From contig JBAMDO010000071.1 in the NCBI GenBank assembly GCA_037074765.1, positions 62,001 to 126,000 of the forward strand: a stretch of DNA of 64,000 bases, read 5' to 3'. The translations under genes and the position numbers were made by a program. Origin of the DNA: Mansonella perstans (Eukaryota > Nematoda > Chromadorea > Rhabditida > Onchocercidae). Positions 39,321-52,000 of the stretch are shown piece by piece (the stretch's first letter is position 1; every line of letters starts with the position of its first letter). The notes below the pieces were generated by a model. The model had not been told where the DNA came from. It saw nothing but the letters and a program-made list of their open reading frames with translations, and did not search any database.

Positions 39321-42272
39321 TGTTTTAGAAAAATTATTTAAAAAAGTAATTTCAAAAAAAAAATGAAATATTTTAAAAATTGGTAGAATTTTGTCAGAAA
39401 AAGAAAAGTAGAAATTTAGCAAGCTTAAAAATCAGAAGAAAATAATGAGTCGTATTTCCGACGATTATTTCCGCCTGTCTGCAATTATATCCATCATTAG
39501 TAAAATAAATGAGTGGTTATAAAAGAAGCAGTTCTCTCTTATCAGTTTAATACTTTTATAAATGCATTGCAACAAATAGATAAAAAACTGAAAATTTTTT
39601 CGCTCATTAAGTTAATTAAGCAATTTCATTATTTGATAATTTGTTGTGAAGAATTTTTTGCCATCATATTTGTTTATATTGATGGGCACACTAAAATTAA
39701 TCTCCCAAAAAAAGTCAAAAGTTGTTTCTTACTGTTTTACTTCAACCGGTAAGCAAATAATAGGCGATTGAAATAAGCCTTTAATTTTTAATTAAATTTT
39801 TTATAATTTCTAACTGCAAGTATTTGAAACAATAATTTATCGTCTTTTCCCTTTCTTTTAAACGACACTGAAAATGGAAATAGTGAAGAAAAGTGAAGCG
39901 AAATATTGTGATAATCAAAAAAGCATAATAACCTCTCATTGTGTAGAAAAGTGTCAAATTTCATAAAGCGAATTGTTTAAAAATTGATTTGGAATAATGA
40001 ATTTGAAAAGATAAAAGGATCATATAAATTACTTGAGTAATGTTTTGATTACATAGTATGAAACTATGGCGACAGTGAGTTTAAAATTAAACGGCTAAAT
40101 GTGCTTGTCGTTTGGGATAAAACTATATTTATTTAAAAATGTAATCTGGAAAACGTAATCTTAGAGAACATGGAGAAAAAAAAAAGGCACGGAAATGGAA
40201 CGATTGTTTTCGCTATATAAATTTTATTTCGATTGGAGAAAAATTGAAAAAAAGAATTGGAACATTGTTTTTCAATTTTTTTGTTGGAAAGCGAAAGTCA
40301 GATCGGACGAAAAGTTCTCTATCTTTAGAGTTCATTTTTCAAAATACGTATAAAAAGAATAAAACAAATGGCTTCAAGCATTCATCTGAACCAACCATTC
40401 TATTATTCAACCATTCTAACATATACAAACATTTTTTTTTTAAATTTTTAATAACTCTCTTCCATTAAGGTAGTTGAAAGAGAAAAAATAGGAAAGTTTT
40501 TTTAAAAAAGTTTCTAGATTCCTTAAATCAATAATAATATGCAACGAATTTTCAAATATGAATTTTCGAAAACAAAATAAACAAATTTAAGCGAAATTTG
40601 CAAATTTTTCAAAAAAATGAATTTTATCTTGCGTGCCACAACAATTTTTTCTCCTTTCAAGGATAGTTAGCAAATAACGTGATTTTTTCTATCCATTGAT
40701 AAAAACAGTGATCTCGAAGTCATATGCTTAAAATAAAATCGGCGGTTGATTACAATAATCAAATCTAATCGTTGCTTATTTAAGAACAAAAACAGACATT
40801 TTAATGACACTTGTTATTACAGTAAAGTAAAAGAGAAAAAAAGCCAACATTTTCTAGGCAATTAAAAAAATTTCGAATTTAATTCCCTAATCTTTTTTAA
40901 TTACAAATAACTGGTGGAGATAGTTTTATTCATGAAAAGGAAAAGGATAAAGTTATAAACAAAAGTTTAAAGTTATAAACAAAGGCAACAAGTGTGAGGA
41001 AATAAATTATTCGAGTGTAGAAAAAATTAACTTCATTATCACCATCATCAGCATTATTAACAACATCAATTGTCACAACTCTAGGTAATTAGCAGAAAAA
41101 CTGAGATGAATGAATGAAGTTTCCATAACAAGCACTTTCTCAACAGCTGTTATCTATACAGTTAGTTGACTGCTTCAATGTTTATTAATTATTGTTTAAT
41201 TATTGATCAAATCATGGCAATCATTTTTCTTGAATTTTTGAAATAGCTGTTACGAACAACTTTTTTTTTTCATTAACCACAAATTAATGAAATTTAAAAT
41301 AAAAGACAAAACAAAAAGTGAGAGAAAATGACAGAAAAAAGTTAAGAACTTCCAGAATATCATTGAATGAGGCATTAAATAAAAACTGGAAGTGATGTAG
41401 AATCAAAGCAAGAAAACCGTGAAGAATTGAAAGCAAGAAATAAGAGGACGATGACCAAATTTTTAATGAGTTTTTTCAAAATCTCGTTGAAATTATTTTA
41501 ATTAAATAGATTGTTAGAACTTTTAATCTTTTTCTTATATCAAATAAATGTAAGCAAGAATTGTTGCTGCTTCACTATTCTCATTTACCTTTAAATTTGA
41601 CGTTCAACAAAATCATCAAAACAATATATTATTCAATTGAAATGTCATTTTGTGTTCTTTTTCAATTTAATTTAAATAAGGAAATTTAATTTAGAAAATT
41701 GGAAGCATAATAGTAATAGATTAAATTACTTCATCCAAACTGATTAATGATTTTTAACAGGTCTAAAAGAAATAATTACAGCCACAACTGTGAAACCAAT
41801 CATCACCCACCGTCTATTATTCTTCTCAATATACTTTATAGATTGCTTAGTTTTTACAAGCTCTTTCTTCGTACTGCACAACTGCTGTTGTTACCTTTGC
41901 TGCTTTCTCAACGATATTTCAACAAAATAAGAAAAGTGCAAATCGTAAATTCAGTAATCACTACTAGAAAGAAAACAGAAAAGATAAAGCTTTATTAGTG
42001 TTGTTTTTAATTTTTAGAATAAAATTATTCCTGCATTACTTGTAAACAAACATTTCACATAAAGTCGAAAAAGTCGTTAAATGCATAGAGGATATATGTA
42101 AACAATTTTGAAAATGCAATAATCTATTAGGTAAGCGATAAATGAATAACGGCAGTTAATTACTTAGTTTATTATACTCGACAACTTTCAAAAATATTTG
42201 TGACATTAGCATTCTTCAAGCTTAAGAAACAAAAAAAAAAAAATAAAAAAAAAAAAAGAAAGCAGAAATGAA

Positions 42273-42737
42273 ATGAGAAAAAATGCCACCTGTCTTTTGG
42301 CATATATACAAAACAATGCATTTATTTCACAGATTTCTCATCCTCCAATAGTAGTAATTGCTTTTTATAAATTTATTCCTAAAATTTTTCACTCCTTGCC
42401 CACCCACATCTTCTTCCTCCTCAATCTCTCCTCCTCCTACATCGATCTCATCTACAAACTTCATATTTCACTTTCTTTCTTATTCTTACTTCCCTATCCC
42501 CATACATATTTACCTCATCTTCAAAGTCAATCTCTCTCCTCCTTCTCCTCCTCCTTATACATTTTTTCATTCAAAAAGAATTTTCGAGTTTTAATATTTG
42601 AAAAAAAAAAAAAAAAAAAAAAAACAGACAAAAAAAAATTTAAATGCCTCACTAACAAAGTTATATTTTGTAATGGAGAACTTTTATTTGTAAAAAAAAA
42701 AAAAAAAAAAAGAAAGAAAATGCTATTTTATTTATAA
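42273..42737. repeat. pyrimidine-rich low-complexity DNA with poly(A) runs
   Basis: CTCCTC-rich DNA followed by A runs at 42600-42624 and 42691-42710. The 154-codon plus-strand frame here is Ser/Pro/Phe then poly-Lys and is taken as an artefact of composition. Confidence 0.7.
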
Positions 42738-43803
42738 CTTTTTTCTTCATAACAGCCATACATAGAAAAAAGCGCTATAAACAATATCAATGTGCAAGCA
42801 CTGAAGGATTAAATCGACTATTATTGCAAGATAATCATATAATTACATACAATCAGATTTGATAAAAATGACAACACTGTTCTTCTTATGATATTGAGAT
42901 AATTAAGCTTAGTCACATAAAGGAGTTTTGTGTCACTTTCAACAATGTGGAAGAATTTGAAGATACAGCAAAAATAAGAAATAGAGTAATTGTTGCAGTT
43001 TGGCGTTCAGGCAAACATTGAAAATATAGGGTTGGAAAATACAGAAAAGTTGAAATTTTAAAAATGCATTAAAATACTTCATGGCTATCATTGCCAGTGC
43101 ATTTCTGATATAAATATCATCATTACACGGCAATGCAAATCAGTTCATAGCTATTTCACTTGTTTAGATCAAAAATATTATATTTAGATCAACAGTTATT
43201 TAAAGAACATTGAATTAGGAGCATTATGTCATAATGTCAAAATTTTCACTTCACAGCCACACACCTTTAACCACTTCTTTGTTTTTATTAATAGACAAAC
43301 TTGAAAAGTTAACTTGCCTGACACTATGTAACACGAATGAATGTGTCACAAAAGAAGACTTAAAACAAAATTGAATTATAAGCTAAATGTTTATAATATT
43401 TTAAAGGTAATTTTTAAAGTGTGAAAAGAAATTCAAACAACCATTGATATCTTACATTGTAACAAATCAAAATTTAAAAATACTTCACATAGTATGGCAA
43501 CAACGAATAAAGAGAAAAATAAGGAAATGAATCAGATGAAATTGTAATTACTGATTGCTAATGATGGCTATATAATAACAATAAATAAGTATAGTACGAA
43601 GCATGATCATTAATTATTAGCCAATTAATTATGGTTGAATAGTTAACTTGAAAACTTTGAATTAATTCCACAAGAATTAATTTCAAACAAAGATTTTCAT
43701 GTTTAAATTTTTCTCATTCATATAAAATTTCTTTTTCATTTCATGATAACAATAAAAGAATTTATAATATTTGAAAATTTTAATTGTCACATATAAAATA
43801 TTG

Positions 43804-43909
43804 GTAAAAAACTTTCTGCTAAAATTGATAACTGATAACATTGAAGGAAAACTTACCAATTAATAATTTTCCTATTAATGTACAACAATGATTAGCAGAA
43901 AGTTTTTAC
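43804..43909. repeat. extended hairpin, about 106 bases
   Basis: GTAAAAAACTTTCTGCTAA (43804-43822) pairs with TTAGCAGAAAGTTTTTAC (43892-43909), with one base unpaired. Inside, ACATTGAAGGAAAA pairs imperfectly with TTTTCCTATTAATGT. The result is a long two-part stem like a microRNA precursor or a small palindromic transposon relic. Confidence 0.7.
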
Positions 43910-44018
43910 AGTATTTACAGGTAACTCAATGGAAGAGTAAAAAGTAAGACAATGAACAGAATGCAACAATACATTTTCATTTCTTCTTTCATATTCCCCT
44001 AATATTAAAAATGAATGC

Positions 44019-44164
44019 TGTGTGTCTGTGTATCTGTGCCTGTGTCTGTGTCTGTGTGTATGTGTGTGTATGTGTGTGTGTATGTGTGTATGTGTGTACG
44101 TATGTGTGTGTATGTATGTGTATGTGTGTTGTGTATGTGTGTGTATGTATGTGTGTGTTTGTGT
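44019..44164. repeat. TG/TATG microsatellite
   Basis: Alternating TG with TATG and TCTG interruptions. The Cys/Val frame over it is an artefact. Confidence 0.95.
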
Positions 44165-44307
44165 ACATATTTATTAAAGTGATGTATAAATACTAATAAA
44201 AAGAGTGAAAGAATGAGATATGTATATATACATTCAATTCTTTTTTATAGGTTATAGAAAGTTGATTGCTTTATTTGAATTTTTTTTCTTCGAAAAACGA
44301 AATTAAA

Positions 44308-44472
44308 ATGAAAAAGGAAAAGAAAACGGAAAAGGCAAAGAAAACGGAAAAGGCAAAGAAAACGGAAAAGGCAAAGAAAACGGAAAAGGCGAAGAAAACG
44401 GAAAAGACAAAGAAAACGGAAAAGGTAAAGAAAACGGAAAAGGCAAAGAAAACGGGAAATGAAAAAAGATAA
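44308..44472 (+). repeat. 18-bp minisatellite encoding a KKTEKA repeat
   Basis: Eight head-to-tail copies of AAGAAAACGGAAAAGGCA, keeping one frame open from ATG 44308 to TAA 44472 (54 residues: MKKEK, KKTEKA units, TGNEKR-stop). Copies are almost identical, with changes altering Ala to Thr or Val. The peptide resembles a lysine-rich linker-histone-type tail, but no partner exon was found, so it is annotated as a repeat with coding potential. Confidence 0.75.
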
Positions 44473-46025
44473 TGATTTAATTTTTCAATCTTTCTTTTTC
44501 TTTTGTTTGGAAAAGAAATGAAAGAAAAGAATCAGTTTGGATATTTTTCACTAAAATTTCCCACTGATAAATTCTTCCCTTATTAATATTTTATAATTGA
44601 TATTTCTGTATATAATATAAAAACATAATACAATATCGTATATTAATTTCATTTAGCCAATTTCGAAATATTTCATTAAAGATAAATTAAAGCTCGAAAT
44701 TCTCATATATATAATACTATAACTATTGTTCACTAATATTTGTTAAAATTTAACATTAACAATTTTGTGCTACTTTTAAATTCGTTAAAAAAAAATCATC
44801 AGAGAAGTTCATCTCCATTTCACTAATCTTTACTATTCCATATTGAGGAAAAAAGACCAGTCCAAGTTTCATAGTTCGAATGAAACTTGAACATAAACAC
44901 CTTGGATTTTTGAAAAGAATAAAATCGCATGTCATTATAACTCAGTAACATAGTGCTACATAAAAATTAGCACAAACATTTTAGCAAATTAGAGTTTTAT
45001 TTGTATGAGCAAACAGAATCGACCCAAAACTACTGCAAGTAATTACAATCAGACAAGAGAAATCATTTAAAGTTGTAATTAAAATATGAAAACTTCCGCT
45101 CACTCTTGTAAATCGTAAGTTCTTGATATTCTGACGGTTTGCTAATTAATTTTTTTTTTTTTTTACTAATTCCTTGGTAAAAGCTGATTCAAAGAAATAA
45201 GTTATCGAATACATATTTAATAAATCATTTTTTTTTGGAGTTACAACATCCATTGAAAATCTCGATTTTAATTCACTTTAACTTCCAACTTTAATATCTG
45301 TAAAACAATACACGAAAATATCCGTAACAACGCTATGCTTCATCTTCCTATTTTTCAAATTACATCATTTGGCTCGCCTAAAATTATGAAGCTGAATAAA
45401 GCTTCTATCAAATAAAAAGGAAGGGAAGAAAATTGTTGATACTTATAGATATGCAATAAAAAGGGGCCATATCTACTGCACTTAGCGGAAACTTTCACTG
45501 CAGTTTCCAAACTTCAATACTCGACTCCAAAATCTGAAAAAGGAGATCTAATGGTAGATACAGTAAATTATCATCTTCACTAAACACTTACACGCAAAAC
45601 TGTTGCAGAAATTAAATTTTCCGAAAGCCAAATGACTCGGATTTGAAAAACTTATTTTTTTCAATTTAAAAAAAAAAACGTCAAAACACAATAATCTAGA
45701 ACGAACTGAGGAAGTGAGGGATTAACAGTAAAAGTGGAGCTCGAAAATTTCTCAAAATAAAGTAACTTGTCAAAACACGAGATTAGAAAAAATCATGGAA
45801 TGTAATAAAATAGAATCAAAAAAAAAAGGTATGTGTAACCCCAAATCGTGTTAGACCGGTAGATAATTAAAAATTTTGCCTGTCCAATTTTAGAAATAAT
45901 ATGGAAACTCATGCTAAACAAATTAAAACATTAAGATTATACAAAATTGTCTCGTCAATAACATCATAAACGTCAATAACATCATAAGAGTTTGCAAACT
46001 GCGTAACATTTCATTGTGGCTTATA

Positions 46026-49000
46026 TTAAAGATCAATTCTTAAAGCCGACAAAGTATCGGAATGTGTAGCCGTGTAACTGGCCGAAGCCTGAGCTGACTG
46101 TATCTCATCCACCGGCTCATTGGTTGCGGATAGTTTTGGCCGTTTCGGTACATGCACATTGTAAGCCTCAACTGATTGCTTAGATTTCGCTAACTTCAGC
46201 ATTTCCATCCGTAATTTCTCCAATATTGCATTATTTGGCTCTAGCGCTGAATTTTCCCTCGTACGATTTCCTACAAAAATTAATGTAAGAAGTACTAGTG
46301 AAGTTTAGATTTTGAATTCTAAGAGAAATCCATGAATTCTAAATTCGGATTTTTTTAAGATTTTATAAAAATTTTTTCTTCAAATAGATCGATATCTTCA
46401 AATAATCTTTGAATTCTATCAAGAATTATTTAAAAAATAAAAAAAGGAAATTTGACCAACGGTTACTACATTTTAGAGTAAAATAAAACATGCACACCTT
46501 GCAACTTGATTATACTCTGTCGACTTTTTCGTGCTTCTTGTTGTTTTTGTTGCGTTCCATGTCCATAAAGACGTATGAGAGAACCCCATGTGTCAAACTA
46601 AAAATCGAAATTTTTTGATTTTATAAGAACTCGATTTTTGAAACCGACCGATACGTTCAAAACCATATCAAATAAAAAGATAACAAAATTCCCCTATAAT
46701 TTATTTATTTTCTACAAAATGAAAGTAACCGATCTTTTAAAATTTGATAAGTGGTTCCTAACATGAAATCGAAGTAAGTATGATATTATCTCAACTTTCT
46801 CAAAATATTTCTTAATTTGGCAACTTAAATATCAAATTTGCAATTTTATTTCATCCATGTAATAAAGATTTACTGCTGACAACAAATAAGGATTTTCCAC
46901 GACTGCCTTTAAAGTCGTTGTCATCTATGTGGAGACTATTGATGCATCACGTGATAATTTTTTTGAATGCTAATGCAAACAGAGGAACTAACTGAATAAT
47001 TTTCAGATACAGAAAGAGAGTTTTATATTATTTATTTCATTTTTTGTAAAGAAGAATAAATTATAATTCTAACGATCAAAATCGTTTTAAATCTTAAAGA
47101 CTTAAAAATTGAAATTCTCAGTTTCCCAAGCCCCACAGAAAATTTCGGCTTTTATAAACATTACTAACATTAGGATGCAATTTTTTGAGCATTGCTTGGG
47201 ATGCTTTCTGTTTGCCTTCACGCTTATTCGCACATATAACAGATACACGATGTTTGCCAACGTCCATATCAAATTGATGACGCTGATGTTTTACCCGTAC
47301 CGAATGAACCTTTATTTCCGTATCGCCATATGCTGCATTTCGTTTTAAGCACTCCTAAATTTTTTAATTTTTGTTATAATGCCAACGGAAAAGATACCAG
47401 AAGAAAAAACTAATCATTACGAATGAAAAATCCGTATGATACAATCTGACTACCACTGAAATATTAATAACATCATTTTTACACAAATGTAGTAGTAACT
47501 GTTAAGGTAATAAGAATAAAGATAGATCACCACCAAATTTGTGACTCTGAAAATCCCGAAAACTTAACTAAAAATTTCATGGGATATAAAAAATTCTGAA
47601 AATAAATTCGAAACCTCAGAAAATAGGAAATACTGAATTCGAAGATTTACAAAATGAATCATATTTAAAGATTTAATACAGATTTATCACATAGTAAATT
47701 TTAAGTAGTAAATATTTCTAATAATCTAGAAAAAATCTCAGAATGAATAAATGAATTTAAAGACTCGTAAGAATGCAGAAAAAAAAATTCGAAATTTGGA
47801 AAACATCTGAAATTCAAAAGCTCGATGTAAATTAAAATTACATTTGAAGAAATGAAAAAATTTGAAATTGCATATTCATGAAATATACAAAATATGGGGA
47901 ATCATCAAACTTCGACTTCAAGAATAGTTTAAACGTACTAAAAAACTTTCAAGAGTAATAAATTCAGCTAAACCTTTAAATCTAAGGAAGCTTGCAAATA
48001 CTGATCAACGGCATACATAATTACCTAAAGTCAAATTTTAATTTAACCTGAAGCAATAAATATGGTGATGGTTGACCAGCTCTGGCAGACAAATCGAATA
48101 TTCGCGAATCCTCTATTGGCAACATATCGAATAGTGCTACCGCATCTTCTTTATCACTTTCTGCATCATCGTTCCTGAAAAGTTGGAATTTCGAACTAGG
48201 AGAACAAAAAGATGAAGTAACAAGTATCTGCAAATTTATAATTTTCAGAGTTCATATAAAACAACAAAAAAAACTATTTCGGATATTAGTTAATAATGCA
48301 ATGATAATCTGCAAATTAGTATTGCTAATTTGTCCTGTGTTGTATAAAAAAAAAACGATAACAACATAAATGAAGATAATATACGTTTATGAATATAATG
48401 AATACGTGTTTATCGTCAACTTTATACAATAGAGGATAAAAACGGTGCAATTATTAACTCGCTGCTTTCTTAAGACTTTTTTTTTCTGCATTTTATATCA
48501 TTGTGGATGGAAATTAAATAAAGAAACAGAGTGTCAAGATGTGTAATAAACATGTCAAGATGTATAATAAATTGCCCACTACATCAAATCATGTCTGAAG
48601 ATAAAAAGCACATAAAAATACGTTCCCAACCAAACATAAACTGCATTTTGAAATTTTTAGCATGTCTTCCTAAATGCAAAATTGAAAAATGACCCACGCT
48701 TTCTTATCGTTTCTAGCAATACCCTCTGGATCAAATTCTACATCCGGTATCAAAACTTTCAAAGCATTTCGTGCGGCATCCAATTTAGCAGTTTTCTTGC
48801 TATTACCGCAACCCGTTCCAAGAACCACAAAATCAGCATCTAAATAATAAACCATAAATTTCCATCTCTTATAACTTTCACCGAATAATGAATAATTTAT
48901 TAATTATTATTAAAGTAATAAAGATGGATTATGATAAACTGATAGATAATCTCAAGTGTATCTATTTGAAAAAAAAAATTCATATGGCAAAAATTTAGCT

Positions 49001-52000
49001 TCCGACTAATACTTTTCTTCTACAACCGTCCAATCCCACGGCTTTCAAATAAATTTCATATGAAACCTAAGTCTATTAGTCCATTGGGAAAAATAATGAA
49101 ATTCAACTTTTCGTTCTTTTAGAAAAACTTTACGAATATTCATCTGTTTAACTCATTTCACCATACATTAACCTGGCTGTTCTCCATTTTCTTGTAAACG
49201 TTGTTCCCGCCTCTGTTTTTCTTGCAAAAGCATTAATTTCTCCTTGACACTTGTTGCACAAAGTACTCGGTTATTCAAATTCATTTTCAGGCGTGCTGTA
49301 CATCCATACGGCATTGATGAATTCCTGATAAACATACAAATCATCTTTCACCGAGGATGAAAATTCTTCCACTTTATTTTTCTTCAGTAATAACAACAAA
49401 AAATGAGAAACGAATGAGCTATTAGGTAAATTAATTGATGTCCACTGAAAACACGTATCAAAAACTGTTAGCTGTTAACTGATAATATTCAAATGTTTGT
49501 CGTAACATTATAAATTAATCATTTCATTAAACAATGCGTACCTTGTCTCTGAGAAATGATAATTGATCGTACTTTTCAAAACTTTCTGCACATACTCATG
49601 CAACACACTGACCGATGTTTTCCCCTGTGGATTAAGGAAAAATCCACGATTCTGTGGTTTTAAATTGGCTTCCAATGCAGGTACGGTAATCAATTTCACA
49701 TTTGAAGGCAATGCTGTAAGAATTCAAATGTAACTAATTTTTCCCAACAGAAACTGCAATGGACGTTATAATTACGGAAACAAGAATTTCAAAAAATAAG
49801 TTATGGAATAAAAAATGAAGTGTTTTATCAATCAATTCTGAAAATACAGAATTTATTTTTTTCAATCAGCTTTCTGATCGAAAATTTTTTTTTGCGAATG
49901 AAAAAAAATCAATTTCTTTGTAAAATTGGAGCTAATTTTAATAGACATCTTATTAAAATTGCTCAAAACAATGAACGAAAACTGAGGACAAAAAAAACGA
50001 AAATTGACAAAAGTGATGAGATGAATCAATAAAATTAGTGTAACGGTAATCTTGGCAAATTCTTACCGGGACGGCCAACTGAAAGTTCAATGGACGAAGC
50101 ATTTTTCCCAAGTCTTCCAGCCTCGGCAAGTTTCCTTTGCCGATGAAAATTACGCGTTGCAGCCCATTTGTTGAATCGATATGTCTTAAAAGACAATATT
50201 AAAAATGAATTGTAAACGTGTTGATAATATGCAATTGCATTAAAACTGAAAACTACCTGAATTTTTTTAAATTTAAATACAGCTTTCGCATAATTGTGTA
50301 ACGCTTCTGCATCAAGCTGACGCTCCTTGAAGTCCTCAGCAGTCTGCAATTTTTGAAAATTTTTGTATTTAAACAAAAAGAAAAAATTTCATGGTTTTGT
50401 CTTCACTTTCCAGATACTTCCATTGATTTCATTTTTGCAGCCCCTTTTTCTAAGCAAGCATTTTTCTATTTAATTCAAAAAGATTTAAGTAGTCAAAAAG
50501 TACTTCATTATTATTAGAGTTAAGAAAAACTAATTTATATCTTTTGTAACAGCAATTTATATAATTTCAAAAGAATTTTTCAAATTTTGATACGGTTACC
50601 TGAACCTTTGTACCCGGCGCTTGCAATCGTGCCATTATTAATGCGGAATCTTCAACTGCACCATCACTACTCTGCATACCAACCGATTCGGAAAGTGCAG
50701 TTTGCAGTGCAGCAGCACTTGCTGCAGCACCTTCTTCTATTTCTTTAAGTACCCGTCGTTGATGCAAGCATGGTATGGCAGAAACTGGCACATTATGATG
50801 CCGAACGCTACCTGGACCAATAAAGTAAGGCCGTGAGAATGTACAAACCCGTGTAGATTTATGCTGAAAAATAAGACAACTTCAAGAAAAATAAATCTCT
50901 TTTCCTCTTACCAAAGTCTGTAATTCAATTTATTAACTGCACTTGGCCGCTAACCGAAACAACTACGGTTCTCCCTATACTCATGCTAAGTCTTCCTCTA
51001 TGCGTTATATAGTCCAGATGTGCTAATTTGTTCCACGATACTATTTTCTCCTACTATAAAGTACAATATGATAGATATAGAAAAAAATAAGACAAAAAAA
51101 AACAGATGCATTTAAGAATTAGTCTATATAGATTTGTTAGTTAATAAAACATTCGACAGCAGCACCTAGACAAAAACTAACCAAATAAATGGGTAGGCCA
51201 CTACTGTGAGTTACTTCTACCCATCCTTCCGGTAATACATCGAAATAATCTGTTCCACGACAAGCCAATACTATTTTCTCCCGTACTTCACCATCCTCTG
51301 GCATAATCAGTTTACCCGTTTGAGCATCCTCGACCGGTTTCTCCAACAATAGATCAATATCTTCACTTTCATCTTCGTCACTGTAAACACTTTCAAAAAA
51401 TGCTACATTTTTTGGAATCAAAATAAGAAAAACACAAATTTAAATAAGAATCCCAGTAATTGAGCTGAAAAATGATACATTTCTTAAGCAATGATGAAAG
51501 AACTCACGATAGAAAGACATCTTTCTCACTCTTATTGTTTTGTCCGTCTATTCCATTCAACTCAATACCACTGTCTTCAGCTGAAAGAGATCTCAGTAAT
51601 TCAAGAGAAATTAATTCCATACAATAATTAATCTAGCTAACTTATTATTTTTTGCAAATATTTTGAAAATTCTAACATCAGTACGGTGAGAAAGAAATAA
51701 TGATTAGTATTGTAGAAACATAGTAGCAATAATTTTATATAATCTCTTCAAGAATTGAACAAACATCAGTATATTTTAAAAAAAAGATGGATGCCCAAAT
51801 CACCGATATTTTAATTGGTAAGTAGAATGAAGAGACTATTTTAGCACTCAGATCATATCATGAGCTGAATAAAATAACAATAATCTCAGCAAGTGGGAAA
51901 ACAACAACCAGGTAGCTCTGATAATTGACAGGAATAACTGGACAGTCCTGATTATTGGCAGCAATAGTAACCAAAACATCAGATAATTTTAATTTACCAG

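Noticed and set aside
42273..42737. 154-codon plus-strand ORF, the second longest in the window
   Set aside because: Built from a CTCCTC tract and two poly(A) runs; no start context, splice site or coding-like composition.
47109..47348. 79-codon plus-strand ORF
   Set aside because: It is the antisense shadow of the pash-1 exon for dsRBD2 (47169-47354).
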